This document shows positions 46,413 through 56,262 of a stretch of 64,000 nucleotides of DNA, in pieces (within the stretch, counting starts at the first letter, position 1; every line of letters begins with the position of its first letter). The DNA comes from Dyella sp. 2HG41-7. GTDB lineage: Bacteria > Pseudomonadota > Gammaproteobacteria > Xanthomonadales > Rhodanobacteraceae. The notes beneath the pieces were generated by a model, which did not search any database, was not told the origin of the DNA, and saw only the letters and a list, made by a program, of their open reading frames with translations. The translations under genes and the position numbers were made by a program. Location: NCBI RefSeq assembly GCF_021390675.1, contig NZ_JAJEJV010000004.1, positions 2,790,001-2,854,000 on the forward strand, in the 5' to 3' direction.

Positions 46413-47698
46413 CGTACCGCGCGTTTCTGTTTGCCGCAACCATGGTGGGCTTGGGCGCGTGCGCGCATGCGCCCGTCGCCGCATCCGAAGATCGTCGCGA
46501 TAACGCACCGCTTGCGACGACGATGAATCCCGAGCGCGATATCGTGCTCGCCGTCGCCAATCCCATCGATCCGCCGGCTACGCATGCGGGTTCCAGCGTA
46601 CTTGGCTACATTCCGCCCGGTTTTTACGGCGCCGGTCAGCGCGCGATATCGCAACTGACCGCGTTGAAGCAAAGCTATCAGCTGCACGAAGTCGCCGGCT
46701 GGCCGATCAAGGCGCTGGGCGTGTATTGCGTCGTATTGGAACCGCCGTCAGGCGCGGATCGCGACGCCTTGCTCAAAACGTTGGCGAAAGACGAGCGCGT
46801 AAAGCTCGCGCAACCGCTGCAGGATTATTCGGTGTACGCGGATGCGCAGTCCGATGCGCATCACTACAACGATCCCTACGCCAATCTGCAACGCGGCTTT
46901 GTCGAAACCGACGCCGCGCTAGCGCACACCATCAGCCAAGGCGAAGGCGTACGCGTCGCCATCGTCGATACCGGTGTCGACACCACGCACCCGGAACTGA
47001 AAGGCCGTATTCACGACACCAGCGACGCCATCGACGGCGACGCGCCCGGTTACGATCACGATTTCCACGGCACCGAAGTCGCCGGCATCATCGCGGCGGA
47101 TGGCGACAATCATCAAGGCATCGTCGGCATCGCGCCCAAGGTCACGCTCAGCGTATACAAAGCCTGCTGGTATCCGCAGATGCCGCATGCGGGCGCGCGC
47201 TGCAATACCTTCACGCTCGCCAAAGCGCTTGCGGCGATTGTCGATACGGATACGCGCATCATCAACTTGAGTTTGGGCGGCCCACCCGATCCCTTGCTCG
47301 ACAAACTGCTGACGCAATTGCTCGATCAAGGCCGCATCATTATCGCGGCGATGCCGCCGGACGGAAAACTCAACGGCTTTCCCGATCACGATCCGGGCGT
47401 CATCGTGGTTCGCACCAGCGAAGCATCGAACGCGCCGACAGGCGTGTTGAGCGCGCCGGGAAAAGACATTCTCACCACGCAACCTGGGGGTGGTTACGAC
47501 TTCACCTCCGGCTCGTCGATGGCGGCGGCCCATGTCAGCGGCATCGCCGCTTTATTGCTTTCCATCGCTCCCAAGCTGGACGCGCACGCGATCCACGATT
47601 TGCTGCTACAGAACAGCAAAGTATCCGACGGCATGCTGCAGGTGAATGCCGCAGCCGCGGTGGGCAAGCTGCAAGAAGCGCAGAAAACCAAGGGATGA
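46409..47698 (+). CDS. Subtilisin-like (S8) serine protease, predicted lipoprotein
   Basis: 429 residues. A lipobox, LGAC with Cys18, suggests anchoring in the membrane. The catalytic triad is visible: Asp187 in VAIVDTGVD, His220 in DFHGTEVAG and Ser370 in SGSSMAAAHVSG. The oxyanion Asn normally found in an AAxGN context is not in its usual place (RIIIAAMPPDGK), which is an oddity. The first 180 residues include an inhibitor-like prosegment (YQLHEVAGWPIKALGVYCVVL). It ends the sigma / anti-sigma operon, so it may act on the anti-sigma factor or be a regulon output. Confidence 0.85.
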   Translation: MTYRAFLFAATMVGLGACAHAPVAASEDRRDNAPLATTMNPERDIVLAVANPIDPPATHAGSSVLGYIPPGFYGAGQRAISQLTALKQSYQLHEVAGWPIKALGVYCVVLEPPSGADRDALLKTLAKDERVKLAQPLQDYSVYADAQSDAHHYNDPYANLQRGFVETDAALAHTISQGEGVRVAIVDTGVDTTHPELKGRIHDTSDAIDGDAPGYDHDFHGTEVAGIIAADGDNHQGIVGIAPKVTLSVYKACWYPQMPHAGARCNTFTLAKALAAIVDTDTRIINLSLGGPPDPLLDKLLTQLLDQGRIIIAAMPPDGKLNGFPDHDPGVIVVRTSEASNAPTGVLSAPGKDILTTQPGGGYDFTSGSSMAAAHVSGIAALLLSIAPKLDAHAIHDLLLQNSKVSDGMLQVNAAAAVGKLQEAQKTKG

Positions 47699-47810
47699 TC
47701 GGTTAGCTCGCACGAGCGAATTCCCCACGAATACGTTGTCGATGACCCGTACATTCAGTGCGGCGTGGATGTCATCCGGGCAACCACCTCCGACACCCCT
47801 TCACGCATTC

Positions 47811-47841
47811 TTTACACAAATCTTTAAAAAAGGACTATACA
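47811..47841 (+). promoter_or_regulatory. Possible promoter of the autotransporter gene
   Basis: TTTACA (47811-47816), a 19-bp A/T-rich spacer and TATACA (47836-47841), in a marked AT-rich patch 107 bp before the autotransporter start. The spacer is longer than ideal. Confidence 0.35.
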
Positions 47842-47947
47842 AAACAAAGGGGTACAGCTTGCATGAGCTGCGCGCCAGCGGACGGATCGTCGTCCAGCGT
47901 GTGCTCGCCCAAAGCATTTCCAGCTAACGGATGGCGGGGAGGTATGC

Positions 47948-50900
47948 ATGTCGCGCAACGTTTGTACAAGACGTCACCGGCACGATCCACAGCGCGTACC
48001 ACGTTATGTATTTGCTACAGCGCCCGCGCTTTTGCTGTCGCTGCTCCACCCTAGCGCGCTTTACGCGACGTGCACCAATACGGCTCCCGCAACGGGCACG
48101 ACTGTGACATGCAGCGGCAGCGGCATCGCGCCGGTGATCGCGCAAGCGGGTAGCGCCAATGTCATCATCAACATCGTCAGCGGCGTCAATTTCGCTAACA
48201 CGCGCACCGTCAATCCGCTCAGCTTCAGCGTCGACCACGCCAGCCAGATCACCAACAACGGCATTCTTTCGCTGACGGGCGGCAGCGGCACCGGCACCAA
48301 TCGCGGCGCGGTGATGCTCGGCACGAGTGACAACAACACGCTCACCAATGGCAGCCAAGGCAGCATCTCCACCACTGGCGCTTACAACGACGGCATGGCC
48401 GCCAACGGAAATGGCAATACGCTCACCAATGACGGAACGATCACCACGGGAGGCCCCAACGCTTACGGCATGACCGCCGCGTGGGGCCAAACCAACGTGG
48501 GCCAGATCAACAACACGTTGATCAACAACGGATCGATCAGCACATCCGGTAGCAATGCGCGCGCGATGTCGATTCTTGGACAGAACGGCACGATCACCAA
48601 CACCGGTACGTTGCTGACCACTGGCGCAAGCAGCACGACCGCGTACATGCAAGGCAATAACGACAAGCTGATCAACAGCGGCACCATTCAAGCGCAAGGC
48701 ACAACCGCTGACGCCGTATTTTCCAATACGGCGGGTTCGAGTTTTACCGCGAATATTCAAAATCTGGCGGGCGGCAAGATCATTGCGCAATCCGGCGCAG
48801 CGGTACGCACGCTCAACGGCGCCAGCACCATCGTCAATGCCGGCTTGCTTCAAAGCAACAGCGGCGTGGCGGTGCAGATGGGGTTAGGCGCCAATACGCT
48901 GATTCTGCAAACCGGTTCGTCAATCATTGGTTCTGCCGATGGCGGCGGCGGCACGAGTCCAAGCACGGTCATTCTTCAAGGTACCGGCAGCGTCACCAAT
49001 GCTTTTACGCGATTTAAAACCTTGTTGGGGCAAGGCAGCGATTGGAGCTGGAGCGGTAGCGGCGCGTTCAATACCGCAACACTCCAAGGTATCTTCAATC
49101 TCACCGGTACGGTAAGCGGTGCGGGCGTGTCCACCGACACGCTGACCTTCAACGGCGCCACCGTCACGGGTATAGCGGGCTTCACCAACTGGCCGAAAGT
49201 GAATGTCACCAACAACAGCACCGTAACCATGGACGGCGTATTGACCGTTGGTAACGCGAGCACCGGCACAGGCAATGTAACGATCGATGCGACCAGCACG
49301 CTTTTAGCGGGAAACGGCGCAAATGGCGGCATCGCACCGTTCGCGAGCGGGCAACTTGCGAATGTCACCAACGCCGGCACCATCAATCTCACCAACGGTG
49401 GTTCGACCGCTGCCAACACATTCACCATCACCGGCAATTACACCGGCGATCCGGCCAGACTTTTGCTCAACACCGTTCTGGGCGCGGATAACTCGCCATC
49501 CGACAAATTGATCATCAGCGGCGGCACCGCCGGCGGCAGCACAACCATCCATGTCACCAATGCAAGTGGCGACGGTGGGCTGACCGTCGTGAACGGCATT
49601 CTGCTTGTTGAAGCGACCCATGGCGCAACGATTCCGATCACCGCGTTCGCGTTGAATGGTGGACAGGTCGAAGCAGGCGCATACACGTACTACTTGTTTG
49701 AAGGCGGTGTGACGCCTGGTACTTCTAATAACTGGTATTTGCGTTCGACCTTACCACCGGCACCGGCGCCCTTGGCAACTCCAGCTCCGACTCCAGCGCC
49801 GACTCCAGCTCCGACTCCAGCTCCGACTCCAGCTCCGACGCCAGCTCCAACGCCGGCACCGACGCCAACGCCAACGCCAACGCCAACGCCGACGCCGACG
49901 CCGACACCAACACCAACACCGACACCGACGCCAACGCCGACACCGACACCGACACCGACACCAACACCAACACCGACGCCAACACCGACGCCAACACCGA
50001 CACCGACACCGACACCGACGCCGACACCAACACCGACACCGACGCCGACGCCGACGCCGACGCGAACACCAACACCATCCTCCGAAGGCGCGCCTATTCC
50101 CGCATTGGGAACGCCGCCGCTCCCGGCTCCGCTGCCCGCGGGATCGCCACCCGATCGGCTATACCGTCCGGAAGTTGCGATGGATTCGGCCATTCCCGCC
50201 GTCGCCATGCAAATGGGCGTGACGCAACTGGGAACCTTCGATCAACGCCAGGGAGGTCAGCTGCTACTCGATGGCGACGGATGGATGCCCGCCGGATGGG
50301 CGCGCGTGCTTAGCACCCACAACAATCAACAGCAAAGTGGCGGCGCTACGCCTCGATTCGACGGCAATATTGAAGGCGCGCAAGTCGGGCACGATATTTT
50401 TGTGCACGAAAGCGAAAACGGGCAAGGCGATCACTTCGGCGCATTCGTGGGCTACACGCACGCCAATGGCTTGGTCGACGGCAGCGACGATGGTTTCAGC
50501 AACGTACGCGCTGGCGGCCTGCACATCAACGGCGACAGCGTCGGCGCGTATTGGACGCATGTTACCGAAGCGCGCGCCTATATCGACGTGGTGCTGATGG
50601 GCACTTGGTTCCACACGCATGTCGATTCGAGTCAGCATTTCGACGACGCCATGCACGGAAGCTCCTTCAGCGCATCGCTGGAAGGCGGCGTACCCATCGC
50701 GCTGACGTCGCACCTCGCGCTGGAACCGCAAGCGCAAGCGATCTTTCAACACATCACCATGGATGGTTTTCAAGATCCTGTATCGAGCGTCGCATTCTCA
50801 TCCATCAATGCCGCGACCGGTCGCCTAGGCGGCCGCTTGCTCGGGCGCTTCTCGAACGAGACGCAAACCTTGGAGCCGTATCTCAAGCTCAACCTCTGGC

Positions 50901-51124
50901 GCAATTTCCATCGCAACTACAACACCGTATTTGCCGGCGAAGACGTCGTTCCCGCCAATCTCGCCAGCACCGCCGTCGAGCTCGGCGGGGGCGTCAGCGC
51001 CACGTTGACGCCTCGCCTCAGCGTTTACGGGGACGCCAGCTATCTGCGCAACATCGACAGCCTCCACCGACGCGGCGCAACCGCGAATCTGGGCTTACGC
51101 CTGCTGTGGGGAGCTCCCCATTGA
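47948..51124 (+). CDS. Autotransporter with Pro-Thr-rich linker
   Basis: 1058 residues; GGGGAGG precedes the ATG. A signal peptide (about 1-40, ending YA-TCTN) is followed by a beta-helix passenger of about 550 residues, rich in repeats such as TNNGxLSLTG, [28 protein letters not shown] and [11 protein letters not shown]. Residues about 613-709 are an almost pure (P-T/A)n tract. The C-terminal 290 residues are a classic autotransporter barrel ([44 protein letters not shown]), ending LRLLWGAPH. Passenger function (adhesion, self-association) is not evident. It follows the sigma/protease operon. Confidence 0.9.
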   Translation: MSRNVCTRRHRHDPQRVPRYVFATAPALLLSLLHPSALYATCTNTAPATGTTVTCSGSGIAPVIAQAGSANVIINIVSGVNFANTRTVNPLSFSVDHASQITNNGILSLTGGSGTGTNRGAVMLGTSDNNTLTNGSQGSISTTGAYNDGMAANGNGNTLTNDGTITTGGPNAYGMTAAWGQTNVGQINNTLINNGSISTSGSNARAMSILGQNGTITNTGTLLTTGASSTTAYMQGNNDKLINSGTIQAQGTTADAVFSNTAGSSFTANIQNLAGGKIIAQSGAAVRTLNGASTIVNAGLLQSNSGVAVQMGLGANTLILQTGSSIIGSADGGGGTSPSTVILQGTGSVTNAFTRFKTLLGQGSDWSWSGSGAFNTATLQGIFNLTGTVSGAGVSTDTLTFNGATVTGIAGFTNWPKVNVTNNSTVTMDGVLTVGNASTGTGNVTIDATSTLLAGNGANGGIAPFASGQLANVTNAGTINLTNGGSTAANTFTITGNYTGDPARLLLNTVLGADNSPSDKLIISGGTAGGSTTIHVTNASGDGGLTVVNGILLVEATHGATIPITAFALNGGQVEAGAYTYYLFEGGVTPGTSNNWYLRSTLPPAPAPLATPAPTPAPTPAPTPAPTPAPTPAPTPAPTPTPTPTPTPTPTPTPTPTPTPTPTPTPTPTPTPTPTPTPTPTPTPTPTPTPTPTPTPTPTPTPTPTRTPTPSSEGAPIPALGTPPLPAPLPAGSPPDRLYRPEVAMDSAIPAVAMQMGVTQLGTFDQRQGGQLLLDGDGWMPAGWARVLSTHNNQQQSGGATPRFDGNIEGAQVGHDIFVHESENGQGDHFGAFVGYTHANGLVDGSDDGFSNVRAGGLHINGDSVGAYWTHVTEARAYIDVVLMGTWFHTHVDSSQHFDDAMHGSSFSASLEGGVPIALTSHLALEPQAQAIFQHITMDGFQDPVSSVAFSSINAATGRLGGRLLGRFSNETQTLEPYLKLNLWRNFHRNYNTVFAGEDVVPANLASTAVELGGGVSATLTPRLSVYGDASYLRNIDSLHRRGATANLGLRLLWGAPH
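49783..50075 (+). repeat. Short tandem repeat encoding (Pro-Thr)n in the autotransporter linker
   Basis: About 290 bp of CCNACN/CCNGCN hexamers: PA-PT repeats in the first 80 bp and PT repeats after. The third positions vary (ccgacg, ccaaca, ccgaca), but every unit is a 6-bp multiple, so changes in copy number keep the frame. Confidence 0.9.
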
Positions 51125-51389
51125 GAGTCAGTCACCAAGCGGCGTTCTTGTTTCCCTCCCCTGCTTGCAGGGGAGGGCTGGGGTGGGGTTGCATGCGCTT
51201 GCTGCCCTATTCAACTTCTCCGCAAGATTCGCTTCACCCCACCCAACCCTCCCTACTACACGTCGGGGAGGGAGCAAACCTCGCAAATCCTGATGTTTTG
51301 CCACCCGATGCTGACATTGGCGACACTAAGCTAGAAGTAAGTAAGCGAAGGCACTCTTGCGAGACCATTCCCACCACGAGCCTACCCTT
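51125..51389. repeat. Palindromic intergenic repeat (CCCTCCCCTGC type), copy 1
   Basis: Around 51154-51278, CCCTCCCCTGCTTGCAGGGGAGGG and the GGGGTGGGG after it can fold against CACCCCACCCAACCCTCCCTACTACACGTCGGGGAGGGAG downstream. The same two-part element recurs at 62984-63130. No gene is seen in this gap. Confidence 0.7.
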
Positions 51390-52421
51390 ATGCTTCGGCC
51401 ACTAGCCACTGCAGTACTCGCATCCCTGGCGTGCCTCGCCGCCGCGCCTACCCTGGCCGCCGATACCGCTGCGTCGTCCATGGCGGTAACTCATCGCTTG
51501 AAGCTGGGCGGCGCCGGCGGTTGGGATTACCTGAATTTCGACGCGCAACGCCGTCATTTGTTCGTGAGCCGCGGTGACCGCGTGCTGGTGATCGACGTCG
51601 ACCAAGACAAGCAGATCGGCGCGATTCCCAACACCAACGGCGTGCACGGCATCGCCATCGCGCAAGATCTGCATCGCGGCTTCACCAGCAACGGCAAGGA
51701 CGACGCGGTCACCGTGTTCGACCTCGATTCGCTCAAGACTGTCGCCACCATCAAAGGCACCGGCGAAAAGCCCGACGCCATTCTGTATGACGACGCCTCG
51801 CATCATGTGATGACGTTCAACGGCAAAGGCGGCAACGTCAGCGTGATCGATCCGGCCAAGAACGCCGTTATCGCCACCATCGCCCTGCCCGGCCGCCCCG
51901 AATTCGCCGCCACCGATAGCGCAGGACACGTCTACGTCAATCTCGAAGACAAATCCGAACTCGTGCAGATCGACAGCCGCGCCAACAAAGTGTTGAACAC
52001 CTGGACGCTGGCGCCGTGCGAATCGCCCAGCGGCTTAGCGATGGATGTGGCGCATCAACGCTTGTTCTCGGTGTGCGATAACCAAGTGATGGCCGTGACC
52101 GACGCCACCAACGGCCATCACATCGCGACAGTCGCCATCGGCGACGGCCCTGACGCGGTGACGTTCGATCCCACCGAAAACGTGGTCTACAGCTCCAACG
52201 GCGAAAGCGGCACGCTGACTGTTGTGCATGAAGACGACGCCGATCACTACAGCGTGGTCGCCAATGTGAAGACGCAAGTGAGCGCGCGCACGCAAGCGCT
52301 GGATACGCAGAAGCACCGCGTTTATCTGTCGTCGGCGCAGCTTAGCGATAAGAAGAATGCGAAAGGTCGTCTGCAGCCCGTGCCGGATAGCTTTGCGATT
52401 TTGACCGTCGGCAAGCCGTAA
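51390..52421 (+). CDS. YncE-like beta-propeller, periplasmic
   Basis: 343 residues. Signal peptide RPLATAVLASLACLAAAPTLAA (about 2-24), then a seven-bladed propeller with repeats of about 42 residues: GWDYLNFDAQRRHLFVSRGDRVLVIDVD, GVHGIAIAQDLHRGFTSNGKDDAVTVFDLDS, GEKPDAILYDDASHHVMTFNGKGGNVSVIDPA and so on. Such YVTN/YncE proteins bind ligands or DNA in the periplasm and have no known catalytic activity. The ATG at 51390 is right at the signal peptide; an upstream in-frame GTG/TTG start would add 11 atypical residues. Confidence 0.85.
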   Translation: MLRPLATAVLASLACLAAAPTLAADTAASSMAVTHRLKLGGAGGWDYLNFDAQRRHLFVSRGDRVLVIDVDQDKQIGAIPNTNGVHGIAIAQDLHRGFTSNGKDDAVTVFDLDSLKTVATIKGTGEKPDAILYDDASHHVMTFNGKGGNVSVIDPAKNAVIATIALPGRPEFAATDSAGHVYVNLEDKSELVQIDSRANKVLNTWTLAPCESPSGLAMDVAHQRLFSVCDNQVMAVTDATNGHHIATVAIGDGPDAVTFDPTENVVYSSNGESGTLTVVHEDDADHYSVVANVKTQVSARTQALDTQKHRVYLSSAQLSDKKNAKGRLQPVPDSFAILTVGKP

Positions 52422-52432
52422 TCCGCCGCTTA

Positions 52433-52580
52433 TGCTCCCTCTCCCCTGCAGGGAGAGGGCCGCCCTAGCGATAAAGTTTATTTCTCGTCGCCCCGGCGAA
52501 AGCCGGGGCCCAGTGTCTTCGCTTGTGTGTATCGAAAGCCGCTGGGTCCCGGCTTTCGCCGGGACGACGGTGAGGTGATT
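52433..52580. repeat. Palindromic intergenic repeat (GCCCCGGCGAAAGCCGGGG type)
   Basis: CCCTCTCCCCTGCAGGGAGAGGG (52439-52461) is followed by CGTCGCCCCGGCGAAAGCCGGGGCCCAGTG and, 40 bp on, GCTGGGTCCCGGCTTTCGCCGGGACGACG, which is its inverted partner. A solo half occurs at 55798-55829. Such elements are common between genes in Xanthomonadales. Confidence 0.75.
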
Positions 52581-52603
52581 GGAATGGTCATGGTAGGGCG
52601 TAC

Positions 52604-54001
52604 CTAACTACCCCCATCCGGAATCGCCACCCTAACCCGCAACCCGCGCCCAGTCGGCGCATCCAGCAACTCAATCGCCGCATCATGCAACTGCGCCGCG
52701 CGCTGCACGATCGACAATCCCAAACCATAACCATCGCCGCCGCTGGCCGCTTCGCGATGAAACCGCGCAAACACGGCAGCGCGTCGTTCGACAGGAATGC
52801 CAGGCCCGTTGTCGACCACTTCAATCACCGTCGACTCCCTCGACCGATACATCGCCAACTGCACCTGTCCGCCCAACGGTACGTGATGCATGGCGTTCTC
52901 GATAAGATTTCGCACCAAGGCAGCCAGCGCGGCTTCGTAGCCTTTCACGATCAACGTATCGTTGTGCTCGGCGAAGGCGAAATCCACGCCGCTTTCGCCA
53001 AGCAGCGGCGCCAGCTCGTCGATGACATTCATCGCCAACGCAATCAGATCCACATCGCTGCGTTGACCTGCCGCAGCGCCTGCTTCCAACCGCGCCAAGG
53101 CGAGCAGTTGCTCGATACGTCGCGCCAAACGCGCAAGACCGGAATGCGCACTCGTCAATGCGCCCCATGCTTCCGGCGTTACGTCGCTGGACTTCACGCT
53201 GTCCAGATGAATCATCGTGGATGCCAGCGGCGTGCGCAGTTCGTGCGCCACGTCGGCGCTGAAGCGACGTTCGCGTTCCAACGCGTCTTCCCAGCGTTCG
53301 AGCTGCGTATTGAGCGCATCCACCACGGGTTGCAATTCTCGCGGCGCGTTGTCCAAACGAATCGGTTCGCGGCTGCCAGGCGCGCGCGACGCCAACGCTT
53401 GTCGCAATCGATTGAGCGGGCGCAAACCGCGCCGGACAGCCCAACCAACGAGTAACGCAAGCAGCGGCAAACCCACCACTTGCGGTAAGCCAAGGTCTAG
53501 CCACAACGCATGCGTAATATCGCGCCGACTGTCGTCGCGCTCACCCATACGAATCACCACATTATTGGTGTCGTCGACCAAGGTGAAAATACGCCAGCCG
53601 TAGCCGTTGAAGAAATGATTTTCAAAACCGGAGATCGGCGTAGAAGGCAACGGCAATTGCGTGAAGTTAGCCGTCGTCAGATGCACATGATTGTGCATGT
53701 CGAGCACTTGATAGCCGACTTCCGCTTCGTACGTGCGCCCGTGCATTAACTGCTCTTCGGCCTTGCGGGTGAGGATAGGCACCACCAACGATTCTGTCTC
53801 AGGACGGTGCAGCACATCGAGACTGGCGTGCTGAATCATCACATCCAGCGTGCGCGCCGATTGCGCCAAACGACCATCCAGCAATTCGCGCGTTTCCTTC
53901 AACGAGCGGTAATAGCTGTACAAACCAAGCGGCAACAGCACGACGATCAATACCGCAATAATCATCCAGCGAAGGCGGCCGCTAAGACTCAATGTCCTCA
54001 C
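52604..54001 (-). CDS. Two-component sensor histidine kinase (QseC/PmrB type)
   Basis: 465 residues from a GTG at 54001 that overlaps the regulator stop (GTGA). Two membrane segments (about 13-30 and 170-190) bracket a periplasmic sensor domain of about 140 residues. A HAMP-like region is followed by HisKA with the phospho-His in FSADVAHELRTPLAS and by the ATPase domain: N box LVRNLIENAMHH, G1 VVDNGPGIP, G2 YGLGLSIVQR. It forms a pair with the OmpR-type regulator upstream. The signal is unknown. Confidence 0.92.
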   Translation of the reverse strand: MRTLSLSGRLRWMIIAVLIVVLLPLGLYSYYRSLKETRELLDGRLAQSARTLDVMIQHASLDVLHRPETESLVVPILTRKAEEQLMHGRTYEAEVGYQVLDMHNHVHLTTANFTQLPLPSTPISGFENHFFNGYGWRIFTLVDDTNNVVIRMGERDDSRRDITHALWLDLGLPQVVGLPLLALLVGWAVRRGLRPLNRLRQALASRAPGSREPIRLDNAPRELQPVVDALNTQLERWEDALERERRFSADVAHELRTPLASTMIHLDSVKSSDVTPEAWGALTSAHSGLARLARRIEQLLALARLEAGAAAGQRSDVDLIALAMNVIDELAPLLGESGVDFAFAEHNDTLIVKGYEAALAALVRNLIENAMHHVPLGGQVQLAMYRSRESTVIEVVDNGPGIPVERRAAVFARFHREAASGGDGYGLGLSIVQRAAQLHDAAIELLDAPTGRGLRVRVAIPDGGS

Positions 54002-54663
54002 GTCGGGTCCCTTGGAATCATGTAGCCCACGCCACGAATGGTACGAATGGCATCGAAACTCAGCTTGCGTCGCAACGCATGAATCTGCACTTCCAATGCG
54101 CTGCTTCCCACGGCGTTGTCCAATCCGTACAGCGAATTTTCCAGATGCTCGCGACGCACGATGCGGCCGGCGCGTTCCATCAAAATCCTCAACAGCGAAA
54201 ACTCGCGACGCGTCAGTTCGATGCGCTTACCTCGATACTCCGCCTCGCACGTGCCGATATCCAAACTGATCACACCCACGTCGATGCGGTTGGCCGCCAA
54301 TCCCTGCGCACGACGCGTCAAGGAGCGAATGCGAGCGCTCAATTCGTCGACGTGAAAGGGCTTGACTAGATAATCGTCCGCACCGGCATCCAGGCCGCGA
54401 ACGCGCGCTTCCAAACCGTCGCGCGCGGTCATCACGATCACTGGCGTGTTGACGTGCGAGCGGCGCGCTTCGGCCAGCACTTCCAGGCCGTCTTTATTCG
54501 GCAAACCTAAATCCAACAGCACCAAATCCGCCGTCTGATCGCGCATGGCGAGCAGCGCTTCGCGGCCGTCACGCAGCCACGTCACCGCATAGGAGAGCCG
54601 CTCCAGCGCCTGCTGAATGGCCCCGCCCAGCTGCAAATCGTCTTCGACCAAAATTATGTGCAT
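53998..54663 (-). CDS. OmpR-type response regulator (QseB/PmrA type)
   Basis: 221 residues. Receiver domain MHIILVEDDLQLGGAIQQAL with phospho-Asp in LVLLDLGLPNKDG (about 51) and Lys in YLVKPFHVDEL; C-terminal winged helix with RIELTRREFSLLRILMERAGRIVRREHLENSLYG and VQIHALRRKLS. It is first in the operon with its kinase and is divergent from the quinone oxidoreductase gene, 110 bp away, which could be a target. Confidence 0.93.
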   Translation of the reverse strand: MHIILVEDDLQLGGAIQQALERLSYAVTWLRDGREALLAMRDQTADLVLLDLGLPNKDGLEVLAEARRSHVNTPVIVMTARDGLEARVRGLDAGADDYLVKPFHVDELSARIRSLTRRAQGLAANRIDVGVISLDIGTCEAEYRGKRIELTRREFSLLRILMERAGRIVRREHLENSLYGLDNAVGSSALEVQIHALRRKLSFDAIRTIRGVGYMIPRDPT

Positions 54664-54772
54664 ACCTCGTTTACCTTCGACCCACCATGCAAGAGGTATT
54701 GTTCCAGAACGGTATTGTGTAGAGATTAGCTTAGGGCGGACTTATTGAGCCTCTTTGACGGGAGAGAACTGC

Positions 54773-55741
54773 ATGAAGGCCCTGCAATTCAGCCGCTACG
54801 GCACACCCGACGTACTGGAGTTGATCGATGCGCCCAAGCCCGCCACTGGCCATGGCTCCGCCTTGGTGCGGGTTCATGGCGCCTCGGTCAATCCCAGCGA
54901 CGTAAAAAATGTCGCCGGCCATTTCCCGCAAACCACGTTGCCGCGCATACCCGGACGGGATTTCAGCGGCGTGGTGGAAGAAGGGCCCGAGGCGTGGATC
55001 GGCGCAGAAGTCTGGGGTACCGGCGGCGATATCGGCTTTACGCGCGACGGTACGCATGCCCAATACATCAGCCTGCCGGTCGGCGCCTTGGTGCGCAAAC
55101 CCGCCGCGCTCGATCACGCGCAAGCATCCGCCATCGGCGTCAATTTTGTGGTGGCATGGTTGGGCGTGATGGATTACGCGCAGCTTCGAGAAGGCGAAAC
55201 CATCGCCGTGATCGGCGTCGGCGGCGGCGTCGGCGGCGCGGTCACGCAGATCGCCCATGCGCTGGGTTGTCGTGTCATCGGCATCGATCGACATCCGGTC
55301 GATCCGCACTCGCCTGCCGGCCAGCGTATCGCCGGTTTCGTGCCGTTCGATGAGCACACCGTAACGCACCTGCGCGATATGTCAGGGCTTTCGGGCGGCG
55401 TCGATGTGGTGTTCGATAGCGTCGGCGGCGTCGCGTTCGAAACCGCGCTGGGGCTCGCCAAGCGTCGCGGACGTGTGGTGGAAATCAGCGCCACCGGGAA
55501 ACGTCGCGTGGACTTCGACGTTATCGATTTTTATCACAACGAAACGCAACTGCTCGGCGCCGATAGCGCCAAATTGGGCGTGGTGGAATCCGCACCGTTG
55601 ATGCAGGGCGTGGCGCGCGGATTCGATCATGGCAAATTCGAAGCGCCGGTGATTGCGCATCGTTTTGCGCTCGATCAGGCGCGCGAGGCGTATGACATGG
55701 TGGCGAAGGGGACGCTGGGGCGTGTCGTCATCGAACCCTGA
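54773..55741 (+). CDS. Zinc-independent quinone oxidoreductase (MDR family)
   Basis: 322 residues. The GroES-like domain begins MKALQFSRYGTPDVLELIDAP and has VNPSDVKNVAGHFP and RIPGRDFSGVV; the Rossmann NADPH-binding motif is IGVGGGVGGAVTQIA. Zinc ligands of alcohol dehydrogenases are absent, as in QOR/CurA-type reductases of quinones or enones. The ATG at 54773 has GGGAGAG upstream. It is divergent from the two-component operon. Confidence 0.88.
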   Translation: MKALQFSRYGTPDVLELIDAPKPATGHGSALVRVHGASVNPSDVKNVAGHFPQTTLPRIPGRDFSGVVEEGPEAWIGAEVWGTGGDIGFTRDGTHAQYISLPVGALVRKPAALDHAQASAIGVNFVVAWLGVMDYAQLREGETIAVIGVGGGVGGAVTQIAHALGCRVIGIDRHPVDPHSPAGQRIAGFVPFDEHTVTHLRDMSGLSGGVDVVFDSVGGVAFETALGLAKRRGRVVEISATGKRRVDFDVIDFYHNETQLLGADSAKLGVVESAPLMQGVARGFDHGKFEAPVIAHRFALDQAREAYDMVAKGTLGRVVIEP

Positions 55742-55797
55742 GCGCTCATTTCTCTAAGCGCAGAAAGCGGCCCCAAAATGGTTACGTATATAAGTAC

Positions 55798-55829
55798 CGT
55801 CGCCCCGGCGAACGCCGGGGCGACGAGCA
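55798..55829. repeat. Solo GCCCCGGCG palindrome
   Basis: CGTCGCCCCGGCG - AAC - GCCGGGGCGACG, one hairpin of the type seen at 52480-52576. It lies between converging genes and may act as a bidirectional terminator. Confidence 0.6.
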
Positions 55830-55874
55830 TTTAGGCAAAGCGGCGAGCAAGTGCGCCCAGGTCTAAACCTGCCC

Positions 55875-56186
55875 CTACGCGTCAGACCCACTGCTTTTCG
55901 GCTTCCGCCCCCGCTTCGGCTTCGCGTTCACCTGGGCGATCAGGCTTTGCAAATACGCAATGCCCTCTTCCTCAGGGAAAAACGCCACCACGTCGGCCAC
56001 CGTCAACTTATGCCGTTCGCGTAACGCCAGAAACTCCATTTTCGCCTTCTCCATAGCTGACATGGCAGCTTGTTTGGCCGTCTGCTTTTTGGTCGAACGC
56101 TGCTCGGTCGAGCGCTTTTCGATCTGTTGATCGAGGGCGGCAAGTTCTTCCTGGAAGCGGCGGAAAGCGTCTTTCTGAAGGCTCAT
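55875..56186 (-). CDS. Small basic, coiled-coil, H-NS-like protein
   Basis: 103 residues. The first 55 are strongly helical and charged (FRRFQEELAALDQQIEKRSTEQ), likely a dimerising coiled coil. The rest has LRERHKLTVADVVAFFPEEEG and a C-terminal KPKRGRKPKSSGSDA, whose RGRKP is AT-hook-like. H-NS-family proteins combine such a coiled coil with a C-terminal DNA-binding tail, but the usual TWTGRGKxP motif is lacking. It may be a divergent nucleoid protein. Confidence 0.55.
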   Translation of the reverse strand: MSLQKDAFRRFQEELAALDQQIEKRSTEQRSTKKQTAKQAAMSAMEKAKMEFLALRERHKLTVADVVAFFPEEEGIAYLQSLIAQVNAKPKRGRKPKSSGSDA

Positions 56187-56262
56187 GGCGTGGGGGGATG
56201 CGGCGGGACTGGTGATTATCTCATACGGCGAATGGCTTACCCATGCGCCAAGCTGACTGCTT

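Noticed and set aside
49783-50075. CRISPR array
   Set aside because: The repeats are contiguous hexamers without spacers and encode a Pro-Thr linker in frame.
49690-50208. A 172-codon Gly-Val repeat protein antisense to the autotransporter linker
   Set aside because: It is the complement of the Pro-Thr codon repeat and has no start signal or independent support.
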